DNA of 64,000 nucleotides from Isochrysis galbana (lineage: Eukaryota; Haptophyta; Isochrysidales; Isochrysidaceae), in assembly GCA_018136815.1 (NCBI GenBank), contig CM030931.1, positions 186,001-250,000 on the forward strand, given 5' to 3'. How positions within the stretch are numbered: position 1 is the first letter of the stretch; the number at the start of each line of letters is the position of its first letter. Shown piece by piece: positions 1 to 9,379 of this stretch. Below the pieces are notes generated by a model, which saw only the letters and a list, made by a program, of their open reading frames with translations, was not told the origin of the DNA and did no database searches. Made by a program: the position numbers and the translations under genes.

Positions 1-368
1 TTCTCTTCACACAACGCATGGTGGAGACACCGCATCCGCATAGAGTCTAGAGTATATAAAATACTCTGGATGCGACACCCTGTAGCACCGAATGGCACGG
101 CGCCGCGAGATGGGCGCACATGCCTTCCCCCCCCCTCCCCCCTCCCCCCGTTTCCTGCTCGAATCCCCCGTTTCCGCTGGCCGCTGGGGAGCCTTTCTCT
201 CCCTCTCTCTGGAAACCCGTCGCGCTGCCAGCAGCCAGCAGGCCTTTTGCAGAATTTTGTTTTTTTCTCGGGGTTTCATCCAGCTTTACTCGGTAGTCGA
301 GCAAGGGAAACCCCCGGAGTGAAACCCGTGTGAAACCATCGTGAAATCCCTCTACTCCCTCTCTCTCT

Positions 369-408
<40 letters not shown>

Positions 409-555
409 TCCCTCTCCCTCTCTCTCTCTCTCTCTAGATAAGAGAAGAGAGTCGTTATAGGTGAATCAGATGAAGGATAACGCGCGGCCACAAAACCACC
501 AGCAATTGAAGGTGAGAGCTTTAGTTTAACGTATTTGCAGCCCCGCTTAACGTAG
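1..555. other. intergenic, C-run and CT/GA simple repeats
   Basis: No gene seen. It contains C runs near 127-150 and a long C run flanked by CT repeats at about 358-435. The sequence just before the first gene is a pyrimidine-rich leader with a directly repeated short motif (about 531-566, AACGTA.TTGCAGCCCCGCTT twice), which could be promoter or 5' UTR. Confidence 0.6.
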
Positions 556-1920
556 TTGCAGCCCCGCTTTTCTCTCTGTCCGGTGTGCCTCTCTCGCGGG
601 AGGAGGAGGAGGGGGAGAAGGGGGACGGGGAGGGGGAAGCCCTCGCGAGGGACGGAGGGAGGCGTTTTCCCCTCGATGAGTTTCTCGAGGGGCTCGAGGG
701 AAGAATGCGGCTGGGGTGCCCTCGGCGGCCGAGGGCCGGCGGTGCCTCTCTTCCTCTCATCTCCTTTGGACCTGGGGCATCGCGTGAAGCAGTATGAGCG
801 AGAGTTGTACCAACTGCTCCAGCCCCTCCGCTCTCTCTCTCCCGCTGAGGCGCACGCCGTCGGTGCCGAAAAGACCGTCAGAGCGCTCTGCCGCGCGTGG
901 GAGGCAAACGTCGCCGCCCTTCGTGCTCTTCTCCCTTCCTCTCCTTCGTTGACGCTCGCGCTGCCGCTGCCAGGAGCGGTGGTGCAGTCACCACCGGGAG
1001 CGCAGCAGACGCCCAGTTGGGAGGCGCCGCCCGTCGAGTATGCAGACATGCACCAGCTCATCGCGCACATCGCGAGAGACTGGAGCGCATGGGGCGCAGA
1101 TGCCAGGCGCAGGACGCACACCCCAGTGCTCAACACGATCCGTGCGCATAGCTTGCGCTGGCACTGGTCGCGCGGCCGGTCCACTGCCAGTCTGCGTGTG
1201 CTCGTGCCAGGTGCGGGAGGTTGCCGACTTGCCTGGGAGATCGCCAGACGTGGGCACCACGTAGAGGCAAGCGACTCGTCGGACGGGATGTTACTGGCCG
1301 CGCACACGATCATTACTTCTTTTCGCAGTCCACCTGCTCGCTGTGCCAACGCCACACGGAGACCTCGTGCAGGCAGAATCCGGCTGGCGGCCCAAGAGCC
1401 AGCATGCGAGCTGGCCTGGCCACTCGAACTCTTTCCATTTGCGCCTTGCGGTGGCGGTGTCCTTCAGCGCCAGGCTTGTCTGCAACCTGCCATCGTGCCT
1501 GATCAGCCGATTGAGCACGCGTGTTCACACAAGGTCCAACTTGTCCTTCAATCCGCCAGCTTTCTGTCCTACTACGGAGTGCACGAAGCTGGACTCGCAG
1601 CATGGGACGCGATCGTGACCTCTTACTTCCTCGATTGTTTGGCCGACCCTGTGGCTGCCGTAAGGCGAGTTAGCCAACTTCTCGTGCGGGGGGGGCTGTG
1701 GATCAACATGGGGCCATTGCAGTGGCATGTGCCATCGGCGGGGATGCTGCGGCTAAGCTGGGAAGAACTTAGAGCGCTGCTCGGCCTTCATAGCTTCAAG
1801 CTGCAACGCTGGCGGATACTGCGCCGTGTTCCATACCTCTCCCATCCCAAGATGCGATGGCTGCTCAGCGCATCAGAGCACTGGCATGACGTGCTGTTCT
1901 TCGTTGCTATCAAGGAGTGA
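556..1920 (+). CDS. CARNMT1: carnosine N-methyltransferase-like (N2227 family) SAM methyltransferase
   Basis: Single-exon ORF of up to 454 residues. The family transfers a methyl group from SAM to histidine-containing dipeptides or related imidazoles in cytosol or nucleus. Visible family landmarks in order: a helix with VKQYERELYQLL near residue 75; RDWSAWGADAR with a following PVLNTI near 170-190; the SAM-binding glycine motif VLVPGAGGCRLAWEIA near 214; a long insert of low-complexity type; then the conserved block AWDAIVTSYFLDCLAD near 350, LWINMGPLQWH near 381, a Leu-Ser-x-Glu-Glu-Leu helix, and a C-terminal FFVAIKE. The start is uncertain: ATGs at 556 and 676 are both in frame, and the N-terminal ~70 residues are low complexity, so the real start could be the later one or an upstream exon. 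The 100-residue insert around residues 250-340 may hide an intron. The substrate is inferred from the family only. Confidence 0.82.
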   Translation: MQPRFSLCPVCLSRGRRRRGRRGTGRGKPSRGTEGGVFPSMSFSRGSREECGWGALGGRGPAVPLFLSSPLDLGHRVKQYERELYQLLQPLRSLSPAEAHAVGAEKTVRALCRAWEANVAALRALLPSSPSLTLALPLPGAVVQSPPGAQQTPSWEAPPVEYADMHQLIAHIARDWSAWGADARRRTHTPVLNTIRAHSLRWHWSRGRSTASLRVLVPGAGGCRLAWEIARRGHHVEASDSSDGMLLAAHTIITSFRSPPARCANATRRPRAGRIRLAAQEPACELAWPLELFPFAPCGGGVLQRQACLQPAIVPDQPIEHACSHKVQLVLQSASFLSYYGVHEAGLAAWDAIVTSYFLDCLADPVAAVRRVSQLLVRGGLWINMGPLQWHVPSAGMLRLSWEELRALLGLHSFKLQRWRILRRVPYLSHPKMRWLLSASEHWHDVLFFVAIKE

Positions 1921-3095
1921 CCGAGTTTTCGTGTGGTCGCCTTCTTCTGTATGCAAGTCGCTCTCCCTTCTCTGTCATTGTCGTCTTTGCTGTGCCTCTG
2001 GTCTTTCTTTGTTGTTTCATATCTTCTGTTTTTGGAGTCCACTAGGACGGGCCGTGAAGCAATGCCTGCCTCACGTTCGATTGCTGCATGTTGCAGGTTC
2101 CATCTCATGTTCTTCTTTCGAGTCCTTAGGAATAAGAGCTGACTAGCCCTAGGCCCGTGTTGTCCTTCATTGAGCTGGGTTGTCTTGCGTCGTGCTGTCG
2201 AATCCGCAGGAGCAACTAACTTGATAGCTTTCTGGTGGTGCTTGTGCTTGCGGCCAAATCAATGCGCAATGCTTATAACGTTATTGTTGCTAGCTGGTGC
2301 GCGCCGTTGTGCCCCCTTCCTCGCTCGTGGCTCGTGGCCTAATCAGCTAAGTTTATTTGCAAGGCCGCGCGCGTGGCGAGATTATCAAGAAGTTTTTAAA
2401 GTTCTCCCATGGGGTGGGCACGAGCCCCCGAGCTTACATGTGAAAGACAGAGACGCCTTCTTTCTACGGGCTACAGAGAGCCCAAAAACAGCCGTCTTTG
2501 CCGTCGGTCTTTCTCTTTCTGGGGGTCATGCATGACCCGGTAGAGAAAAGGCAGTCCACGTGTTCCGTGTGCCAGGGCGCCAGCGCGGGACAGGCAACAC
2601 ACGGGCGGGCGGCATGTGTGTGTGTGGGTGGGTGGGGGGGCATTCCTGCAACTGCTACACTACACACTGTACACTGTAGCATTGTGCAGCGATGTACCCG
2701 TAGAGCCAGTAAGCAGTAAGTAGCTACACTATACACTCACACCTACACACCTACCTACTACCTTCCTACGCCTACTACTACTACCACCTAAAAAAATATT
2801 CTTGAAGATGCCTACTACTTTGCTATCCTCCGCCCCGCGCCTTGGGGGCTGCCCCTGACATCGCCCTTGCCCCACCCTCTCTCCCCTTTCGCACGCCCCC
2901 TCGGTCCTTTTTGTTCGGTTTCGGGGGGTCGACCCATGTGCACCACTTTGGGTCTGGCGTCAGGGGGGGGGGGGCCTTTCGGCTCGCCGTTGCTGTGAGG
3001 CGCTTTGGGTTGCGACTCTTTGTGGGGGCCCAGCCTTGCGGCTTTCCCCTATGGGTGGGTCTTTAGGGAGTTTCTCCTCCCTTGTAGCCAGGGCG
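1921..3095. other. intergenic
   Basis: No convincing gene. Short open frames here (for example 2170-2535) lack protein-like composition. It carries a short imperfect inverted repeat around 2520-2545, CT/TA-rich microsatellite at about 2730-2790, and G-rich sequence at 2965-2977. Confidence 0.5.
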
Positions 3096-3461
3096 CTATC
3101 CCTGGTCGCTCGCATGTTCCTTGTTTTCTTGTACGAGGATGTGTTCGATCTCCAGTTTCTGCGTTGCTATCTTTAGGGTATGGCTTGGTGCTAGTGTGTC
3201 GTTGTCTATTACGTCGAATAGAGGGCGGAAGTCGTTGGTGTCTATCCGTTTTTTTGGTTGTCGGCCCATGTCTGCTTGGGCTCTTCTGGCCGCGTCAGTG
3301 GAGTTGCCGAAATGCGCTGCCTTCACTAGTGCGGTGTATCTCGTCAGTATTCTTTTTTTGATTTGTTTGCTATCAAATGTTATGTTGTCGAAGTGTACTC
3401 TGTAAAAATCTGTTAGAATGTATTTCCATGCTAGGATGGGAGTGACACCACTCTCCCGCGT
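3096..3461 (-). pseudogene. LINE-like retrotransposon ORF fragment (minus strand)
   Basis: An open frame of 121 codons that begins straight after a stop codon at 3462-3464, not at an ATG. It has a coherent protein-like composition, including AWKYILTDFYRVHFD and later RPLFDVIDND. It lies beside an oppositely oriented endonuclease-like fragment and is more AT-rich than the host genes. I read it as the linker or flanking region of a LINE second ORF, by context and style rather than by a named motif. No catalytic residues are visible. It could instead be an unrelated decayed viral gene. Confidence 0.35.
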
Positions 3462-3512
3462 CTAGGGGGGGCCCGGACGCCCGGACGGCGGGGTGGCGAT
3501 CGCCATATAAGA

Positions 3513-3719
3513 ATGGATCGGAAAGACATAGTACTACTAGTTGTTTCTTCGGTAGTGGTTATTCCGGGTAGACTCATTCTAATAAATGCTACAATAGGAC
3601 AGGAGACAGCGTCATCAGCCTCAATTTATCTAAGTGCGCAACCTAACAAAAGAAAGGAGGAGATCAAACTAATACACGCCTCGGCGGTAAGGCGTGGAAC
3701 AGGGGCTTGTAAGCACTAA
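3513..3719 (+). pseudogene. LINE-type APE endonuclease fragment
   Basis: A 68-codon frame with the pattern GRLILI....G...SASIYLSAQPNKRKEEI. This resembles the stretch of apurinic-like endonucleases of non-LTR retrotransposons in which a GR-hydrophobic strand is followed by a second strand ending in the YxP(N) loop. Only one segment is present and no catalytic His/Asp block is seen, so it is a fragment. It points away from the minus-strand fragment at 3096-3461, which implies rearrangement or two insertions. Confidence 0.4.
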
Positions 3720-4475
3720 GTACTTAGAAGTAGATAGTGACTCATGGCTAAGTACCTACTTAAAGATAGTGCCCGCAGCTAAGTACTTACTTCGAGATAA
3801 TGCCAAAGTCTAGCTAGTTAACTTAGATAACTGAGATATCTAGATAATTGGTTAGCTATTTTTTATTTTTATTTTTATTATTTGTTTGGATTTGGCTTTA
3901 TTGTTTACTGTTTACTCTTTGTTGAGCCATTGTGCGCCCGCCCACGCCCACGCCCTCCTCGCCTTTTCTCCGCTCCCATAGCCCCCTCTATTGTCTAGTA
4001 GTACGAGCGACATGACGATGGCATCCGAGGAAGTGGAAGCTGAGGTGCTTGATGATTTGGAGCGGTACTTGATACTTGAACCTGCCGGCTGAAGACGAAG
4101 ACAACTTAGACCTCGGCGTGTTAGTGTTAGCACGGTACAGGCCAGCGGGCCGTTGCGCCTCGAGTGCTGAACAAGTAGTAGTTAACTCAGTTAATTGGCC
4201 TTCGGGCGCTGCGCGAGGCAGTTAGTAACTACATGGCGCCACTCTAGGGGCAGTTAGTGGCAGTTAACTAAGTTACCTAGGTAACTGCCTTACCTAGGCC
4301 CTAGCCTTGCCCACGGGTCTCGCGGTCTCGCCTCATCGATCAGCGCCAGATCTGGCACTGTCAGAGGGAGGATGGCCGCGTAGGCAGCCTCAACGCGGAG
4401 GCTCGTCAGCCACGATTGGACGGCCGCGCCGGTGAGCTGATCCTAGTTCTCGATGCCGAGTTCGAGAGAGGTAAG
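3720..4475. other. intergenic, AT-rich with short direct repeats
   Basis: No gene seen. A motif of the type CTAAGTACTTA recurs at about 3713-3726, 3748-3762 and 3779-3791, and short palindromic runs of GTTAACT/TTACCTAGGTAA occur at about 4180-4290. Confidence 0.5.
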
Positions 4476-4692
4476 GCGAGAAGCATTCAATCATCGCCAT
4501 CACATATGAAAAAGCGTTCAATCCCCCACCCTCCACCACAGACGAGAAGCATTCAATCATCGCCATCACATATGAAAAAGCGTTCAATCCCCACCCTCCA
4601 CCACAGACGAGAAGCGTTCAATCCCCACCCACCACAGATGAGAAGCGTTCAATCATCGCCATAAGATATGGAAAAGCATTCAATCACCACTA
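4476..4692. repeat. minisatellite, period about 64-66 bp
   Basis: Three to four tandem copies of a unit that begins GAGAAGCATTCAATCATCG, continues through CACATATGAAAAAGCGTTCA and ends in CCACCACAGAC. Copies start near 4479, 4546, 4609 (short) and 4639 (partial, diverged). It lies directly upstream of the ORF at 4810. Confidence 0.85.
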
Positions 4693-4809
4693 GTGTTCCG
4701 CTCCGAAGTCACGCCTATATGTAGACAGTGTAGAAGAAAGTCGGAACTACAAGTTGCCTTTCATTAATTGTAAGCACTACAGTAAGCACCGACACATCAA
4801 GAATTGACT

Positions 4810-5412
4810 ATGGACGAGAGACAAAGACTCATCCAGGAAGCAATCCAAAGGAAGCAACAACTCATCCAAGAATTGGCGAAAGGATATCAGACCGTCAATA
4901 ATAACGCACAGACATTCATTCAAGAAGTAGACAAACATAATAAGAAGGTGCTAGACGACATGTGGAGGAAAAAAGAGCAGTATCCTCCCCCATTATACAC
5001 ACAAGAAGAAATCTGCATCGAAAACAACGTCAGCTGCGACAACATTCCGGACCCCATCGCCGCGCAGTTCTGTCACAACCAGAAGAGGACCATACCCGCA
5101 GACAAGAACAAGCCGAAACAAGCAGAAGAGGATACCCACATACCCGCCGACTTACGGGATCTCTCCATACTATCGGAGTTGAAAAACAGACAGCTCTCAG
5201 AAGCCAAATCCAATAACGGGATGGCTACGCGGTCGCGTGTCGGTCACGCCGAATTAATCAAGAAGCTCTGCCAGATCGATCGCATGTGTGACCCGAACTA
5301 CATCGAATGGGTGAAAGAATGCAAACTGCTACAGCGACCGGTACAACAATCACCAGAAAGACGACCAAAGGTCGCCGAGTCGTTTTGCGGAGTCGTTTTG
5401 TGGGTGCACTAG
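4810..5412 (+). CDS. coiled-coil protein of unknown function, AT-rich codon use
   Basis: A 200-residue ORF. I place the start at the ATG at 4810, not at the TTG two codons earlier. Residues 3-60 are rich in Q, E, K and spaced Leu/Ile (RQRLIQEAIQRKQQLIQEL) and should form a helix or coiled coil; the middle is hydrophilic with four Cys; the end is basic and then short and hydrophobic. Codon use is clearly AT-richer than the host genes around it. It follows a minisatellite and precedes a repeat-rich stretch and two compact minus-strand genes. I do not recognise a family. The last codons contain a local duplication of GAGTCGTTTTG, so the C-terminus may be altered. A virus- or transposon-derived gene is the simplest guess. 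Confidence 0.55.
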   Translation: MDERQRLIQEAIQRKQQLIQELAKGYQTVNNNAQTFIQEVDKHNKKVLDDMWRKKEQYPPPLYTQEEICIENNVSCDNIPDPIAAQFCHNQKRTIPADKNKPKQAEEDTHIPADLRDLSILSELKNRQLSEAKSNNGMATRSRVGHAELIKKLCQIDRMCDPNYIEWVKECKLLQRPVQQSPERRPKVAESFCGVVLWVH

Positions 5413-6227
5413 CACGTCCCATGCTGCAAGTGCGTTATGGGAAAGTGCACATAGCAGCTCCTACTCCGTACCTGGAGTGCGAAAGTGATCCAATCTGAGG
5501 ATGTAGTGGAATACACCAATGCGGCGACTCAGGGGCCGAATAGACCCCTAGCCACGTCCATGCTGAACTAGCGTGCATGCAAATGCTTCTGGCTGGGTCT
5601 CAAGGCATGTGGGGGATGGAGGAAAGTGCGCTTCTAGAGTGGTTTTGTGTCCGCATAGCGGTTTCGTACATAACGTTATCTAGTAAACAATATCAAATCA
5701 CTATCAGCAATCAACTAGTCTACAAAAAAACCCACGTTCCCAAAGGTATCTAGTCCCAATCACTATCAACAATAAACTAGTCTACAAAAAAACTCGGGAT
5801 AGTCAAGTCCCAATAAACTAGTCTACAAAAAAATAGTCGACAAACAAATCCGGTATAGTCACAAAGTTATCAATACCCAATCAGCAATAACTAGTCTACA
5901 AAAAAATACAGCAAAGTCCCAAATAACTGCCGAACCAATCATTGACGAAACCTAAGCAATCACAAATAACTGCCCAAGACCACAACATGCAATCACTTAC
6001 CGAGTCACATAACTGCCCAAAACCAAACCACTCAATCACTACCCAGTCACATAACTGCCAAGTCCCGCAAATCCAACTTGGTTTTGTGCCCGCATAGCGT
6101 TTTCGTACATAACGTTATACAAATGGGTGCGTGGCCTCGACTAACCTTTTTTTGCACATCACTCCATGCGTTTTTCGTGCATAACGTTATCCATCAGTCC
6201 ACCCCCATCCGACACAAACAGAAAGCA
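5413..6227. repeat. AT-rich repeat region with a 39-bp direct repeat
   Basis: Contains a 39-bp near-identical direct repeat (5641-5679 and 6080-6118, two mismatches) that includes GCATAGCG, CGTACATAACGTTAT; a shorter third copy of its end is at about 6170-6191. Between them lies a degenerate tandem array (5690-5910) in which AACTAGTCTACAAAAAAA recurs at least four times, then a looser array based on AATCACATAACTGCC (5925-6060). No gene is seen inside. Confidence 0.75.
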
Positions 6228-7010
6228 TCAAACACACATAGACCATATAGGGGGCTCTATGATGAGGGTCCCATCCGGACTTTCAACACATTGGGGGTCC
6301 ATCACGTCACAAATCCACTCGGTATGCTTCGAGAGGCGAATGTACATCTCAGGCGAATTCGGTTCTTCACAATTCTCGCTCAGGACATAACTAGCAATTC
6401 CTATCACGACATTGTCTTCAGTCGTGATGAGAGGCCCTCCAGAGTCTCCAAAGCATGCATGTGTCTGTTCATCCTCGACACAGTGAAATTCCGTGGCATT
6501 GGAAAAAAAACTACACTTACTATCGGTGAGTATGTCTATGTAGGCATGCCTTGTAAGGAGAGTGGGAAGGATGTTCCCATTGGAGCGTGTATTACCGTTA
6601 CCAACGATGATACCAGTAGACTGAGAAGGAAAGGAACGACTTGGCAGTTTAGCAGGTTCCACAAGGTAGACAGGTTGTGCGAGTTGGATGATTGCAAGAT
6701 CATTATGTGGGAAGTTATAGCCGTGGTGGACTGTGATGCTCTTTGGGATCCTCGACTGAGTGATTGTGAAGGGGAGCTGCTTGGACCTCCATGTGACTTT
6801 GAAGCCTGGGTATCCTCTGACGCAGTGTGCAGCGGTCAGTACCCAAGAGGGTGCCATGAGTACACCGCCACAGAAGGATAAGCCGACGATTTCAAGAGAG
6901 ACGAAGAACTGGTAATCCCCAAGAGGGGTGATTCCCGCGCCAACGATACGCGGCTGTACTGGACTAGCCGTGATCGCGGTGACACAAAACAACAGCTTAT
7001 AGAGCTCCAT
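6228..7010 (-). CDS. secreted trypsin-fold (S1) serine protease
   Basis: Intact intronless ORF of 260 residues. Residues 1-15 form a signal peptide; the activation site RIVG is at 21-24. The catalytic triad is complete: His62 in TAAHC, Asp104 in HNDLAI, Ser190 in GDSGGP. Six Cys or more fit the usual disulfides. The residue six positions before the active Ser is His184, not the Asp of true trypsins, so Lys/Arg specificity should not be assumed. The pro-peptide is very short (about five residues). Length is typical for the S1 fold. The gene ends 27 bp before the upstream gene's stop, in the same direction, a compact arrangement unlike the host's kilobase spacers. GC is lower than in host genes. 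It could be a host secreted protease or cargo of an integrated element. Confidence 0.9.
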   Translation of the reverse strand: MELYKLLFCVTAITASPVQPRIVGAGITPLGDYQFFVSLEIVGLSFCGGVLMAPSWVLTAAHCVRGYPGFKVTWRSKQLPFTITQSRIPKSITVHHGYNFPHNDLAIIQLAQPVYLVEPAKLPSRSFPSQSTGIIVGNGNTRSNGNILPTLLTRHAYIDILTDSKCSFFSNATEFHCVEDEQTHACFGDSGGPLITTEDNVVIGIASYVLSENCEEPNSPEMYIRLSKHTEWICDVMDPQCVESPDGTLIIEPPIWSMCV

Positions 7011-7037
7011 GCTGCCTTTGGGGTGTCCCTATACTTT

Positions 7038-7829
7038 TTAGTTTCCCTCCCTCTGCAAATTTGAGACCCCACGCCTACAAACGTAGACTATGGACACAGC
7101 CACCGCTACCACAGCAACCACACTGCCTATGAGGACACCGACCGCCACCATCGGTGTCATTCTGACAGGGGGAGACGGAGGCTCCATAGGAGAAGTGGGA
7201 GGAGGAGAGTATGGTGACGGAATAGATGGTGGGAGCTTCGGAGATGGATGTGGATTGTACGGAGGTAGATGGGGGGAAGGTGGTGGTGGTCGATGCGGTG
7301 GTGGTGGTCGATGCGGTGGTGGAGAGGGAGGATATGAAGGGGGTGGTCTAGGCGGGAAGACGGCTTTTGATGAGATGGCAACCGCTCCTAGATTGAGCCT
7401 GCTCACTAGATCGTTGATGTTTCGTGTAAACTCCTGCTCTAGCTCACTAGCCACCGCGTCCAACGTGGATCCTTTAGCGACTTCTCGAGTGGATACGATA
7501 GTTATAAAGAGTTCATAAGCGTACGTGTAATTCGTTACCACGAATCCCCCCTGAGTCTCTGCAGCCAATAGGTCAGTGCTCGATATGAGAGGAGATGACC
7601 GGACGATCTCTCCACGCTGAAGAGAACCCATAAGTATAATACTGGTAGGTGTAGCCTGTTGATCTACTTGACACTCCGATGCACAGAAGTTTACCAAGAC
7701 GGATGGGTCCAGATTCTGCCCTATGATGCGATCCACAAGGAAGACTTCCACATGTGTGTAATTGTTTTGGAGCGCATCAAAGATGGGATCAATGGGCTGG
7801 CCTTGTAGTGCCGAGGCATCAAGGACCAT
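7038..7829 (-). CDS. type I membrane protein with proline-rich stalk (main ORF)
   Basis: ORF of 263 residues. Order of parts: a globular region (1-150) with N-glycosylation sequons NYT and several Cys; a hydroxyproline-glycoprotein-like stalk of PPP, PPHRP and SPPP repeats (about 150-215), as in algal pherophorin or extensin stalks; a hydrophobic membrane helix (about 226-250); a short basic tail starting CRRG. No signal peptide is at its N-terminus, which agrees with the true protein beginning upstream: a separate 56-codon ORF (7819-7989) continues naturally into it in the +1 frame. The downstream neighbour is the protease, 27 bp away. Likely a cell-surface anchored protein; binding partner unknown. 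Confidence 0.7.
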   Translation of the reverse strand: MVLDASALQGQPIDPIFDALQNNYTHVEVFLVDRIIGQNLDPSVLVNFCASECQVDQQATPTSIILMGSLQRGEIVRSSPLISSTDLLAAETQGGFVVTNYTYAYELFITIVSTREVAKGSTLDAVASELEQEFTRNINDLVSRLNLGAVAISSKAVFPPRPPPSYPPSPPPHRPPPPHRPPPPSPHLPPYNPHPSPKLPPSIPSPYSPPPTSPMEPPSPPVRMTPMVAVGVLIGSVVAVVAVAVSIVYVCRRGVSNLQREGN

Positions 7830-7989
7830 TCGTGCCCGTACGCGTCGTGCGGAGGCGGTCTATCACAACTTGGCCGCCGGTGATACGCTTGAGAAACTCA
7901 ACGGCCAGTTCAACATTATCGAGATGTTTCCAGACACACACATCTGTGTCAAATGATGCCCATGTTGGTGTCATAACCAAATAAGGCAT
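7819..7989 (-). CDS. upstream ORF that probably belongs to the 7038-7829 protein (+1 frame break)
   Basis: 56 codons from an ATG at 7989 to a TGA at 7819-7821. The residues are protein-like (FDTDVCVWKHLDNVELAVEF, then LKRITGGQVVIDRL). It overlaps the next ORF by 11 nt, and that ORF lies in the +1 frame. The upstream in-frame codon before the ATG is a stop. A single inserted base, a sequencing error or +1 recoding would join them. No intron fits the overlap. Confidence 0.5.
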   Translation of the reverse strand: MPYLVMTPTWASFDTDVCVWKHLDNVELAVEFLKRITGGQVVIDRLRTTRTGTNGP

Positions 7990-8255
7990 TCATTTGGCCC
8001 GCCAAGGGGCCTTGATTTCTACACAGGAGCGTGCGCCCAATAGAACGCCTTAATGCCAGGACGCCCCTCCATGTAGTTTACGGTAGATACTCATGAGAGT
8101 GTTTGATTAGAGTCCTCCGAAAAATGGGATAACCAAACGTTGACAAATGGACAAAGGACGGAAAGAGAGGCGCACAGTGGGCCAACGTGGCACCATCAAA
8201 GTCTTACTCCCGAGTCTTCCACACAGGAGCGTGCGGCCAAATGAACGCTTATTGC
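7990..8255. other. intergenic with a short direct repeat
   Basis: No gene seen. ACACAGGAGCGTGCG.CCAA occurs at about 8020-8039 and again at 8221-8240, followed both times by a similar (A)TGAACGC or AGAACGC context. Confidence 0.5.
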
Positions 8256-8725
8256 CTTAGGGCGGTCAAACAGTGTTTTTTTATAAGGGGTGAAAAAATG
8301 ACCATCTCAGAATTGAGGAAATTTGAGGATTTTTCACGGTAGAAAGTTCCCAATACACCCAACTAGCACATATCCGGGGTCCATTAGGACCCGGACCCCC
8401 CCCCTTGGGCCCCAACAACAAAACGTAATCAAAAAAAGACAGAAGACGCTAAAATCGCAAAAGCTTGAAAAGCTCAACTTCAAGTCGAGACCGGGCGGGC
8501 TGCGTGCCCGTTTTCGACGATCCATCAGGATGGGAGACCCCGCCAGATACCAAATACACAGGTCCCACCCGCATGGTGGGGGCGGATCGCACCATTTCTT
8601 GGCGAAGATTTTCGTAGCGTCAGGTAGCCCCCCCCGGAGCTTTTTTATTGGGCACCGCGCCACGGTCAAAAAATGCAGCCCAACCCTTACTAATAGTTAA
8701 AAAGCCCCTGTTTGACCGCCCTAAG
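8256..8725. mobile_element. MITE-like element with 18-bp terminal inverted repeats
   Basis: The ends are exact inverted copies: CTTAGGGCGGTCAAACAG at 8256-8273 and its reverse complement at 8708-8725. If the inverted repeat is taken from GGGCGG inward, both ends are bounded by TA, as expected for Tc1/mariner-type elements. The 470-bp body has no credible ORF. Parts of the body recur elsewhere: 8368-8509 also at 55892-56030, and 8581-8725 also at 9069-9207 and, inverted, at about 48413-48548. Confidence 0.7.
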
Positions 8726-8920
8726 AGAGGGCGAATCCTACGTTGGAGGGGCGGGTCGGGATGGTCAGGGTGGGGCCTCTGATAGCTAGGGTCCAGGGTA
8801 GCCGCGTGCGCGCGCTGTGATATGCTGGGTGGGCTGCGCGGGCAATGATGCCAGAGGGTCAGGGGGTGGTCGGACTCTCGGCAGCCCGACACGGCGCTGC
8901 ATCGGGCGGGAATCATAAAT

Positions 8921-9209
8921 AATGCCGAATGTCGAATGTCGTAGTCGTAGCTTAGATATAAATATAAAGGATAAAGGAACCGATCCCCCCGCGGGCGCGA
9001 GCGCCAATTCTTTACTCTTTACGGGTAGAGCGTGAGCGCGCGTGACGGAGGGGGCGAGAGGGGGAGCGAATCGCACCATTTCTTGGCGAAGATTTTCGTA
9101 GCGTCAGGTAGCCCCCCCCGGGAGGGTTTTTATTGGGCATCGCGCCACGGTCAAAAAATGCAGCCCAACCCTTACTAGTCGTTAAATAGCCCCTGTTTGA
9201 CCGCCCTAC
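8921..9209 (+). repeat. dispersed repeat R1, copy 2
   Basis: The 3' part (9069-9207) repeats the end of the MITE at 8581-8725 with few differences and ends in the same CTGTTTGACCGCCCTA. The whole stretch from about 8921 is found again as an inverted copy at about 48413-48680. No coding capacity. Confidence 0.7.
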
Positions 9210-9379
9210 AAGGGCGTCGGGCGTGGGGGCGTGGGGGGGGGGGACGCCCGTGCCCACCAAATTTCGATCAAAAATGTTTTATTTGGAGCCCAACCCCATT
9301 TTGACCACAAAAAAATCTCGAAAGCCTGGCGTTTGCCAAATTGGAACTCTTCACGTTCACGGCGAGCTCGTCACCCACT

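Noticed and set aside
276-1355. 359-codon minus-strand ORF over the methyltransferase
   Set aside because: Covers the coding strand of a recognisable methyltransferase and runs through CT/C repeats; shadow ORF.
6078-6881. 267-codon plus-strand ORF
   Set aside because: Antisense of the protease gene, which has a complete catalytic triad on the minus strand.
7090-7518. Gly-rich 142-codon plus-strand ORF
   Set aside because: Antisense of the proline-rich stalk of the minus-strand membrane protein.
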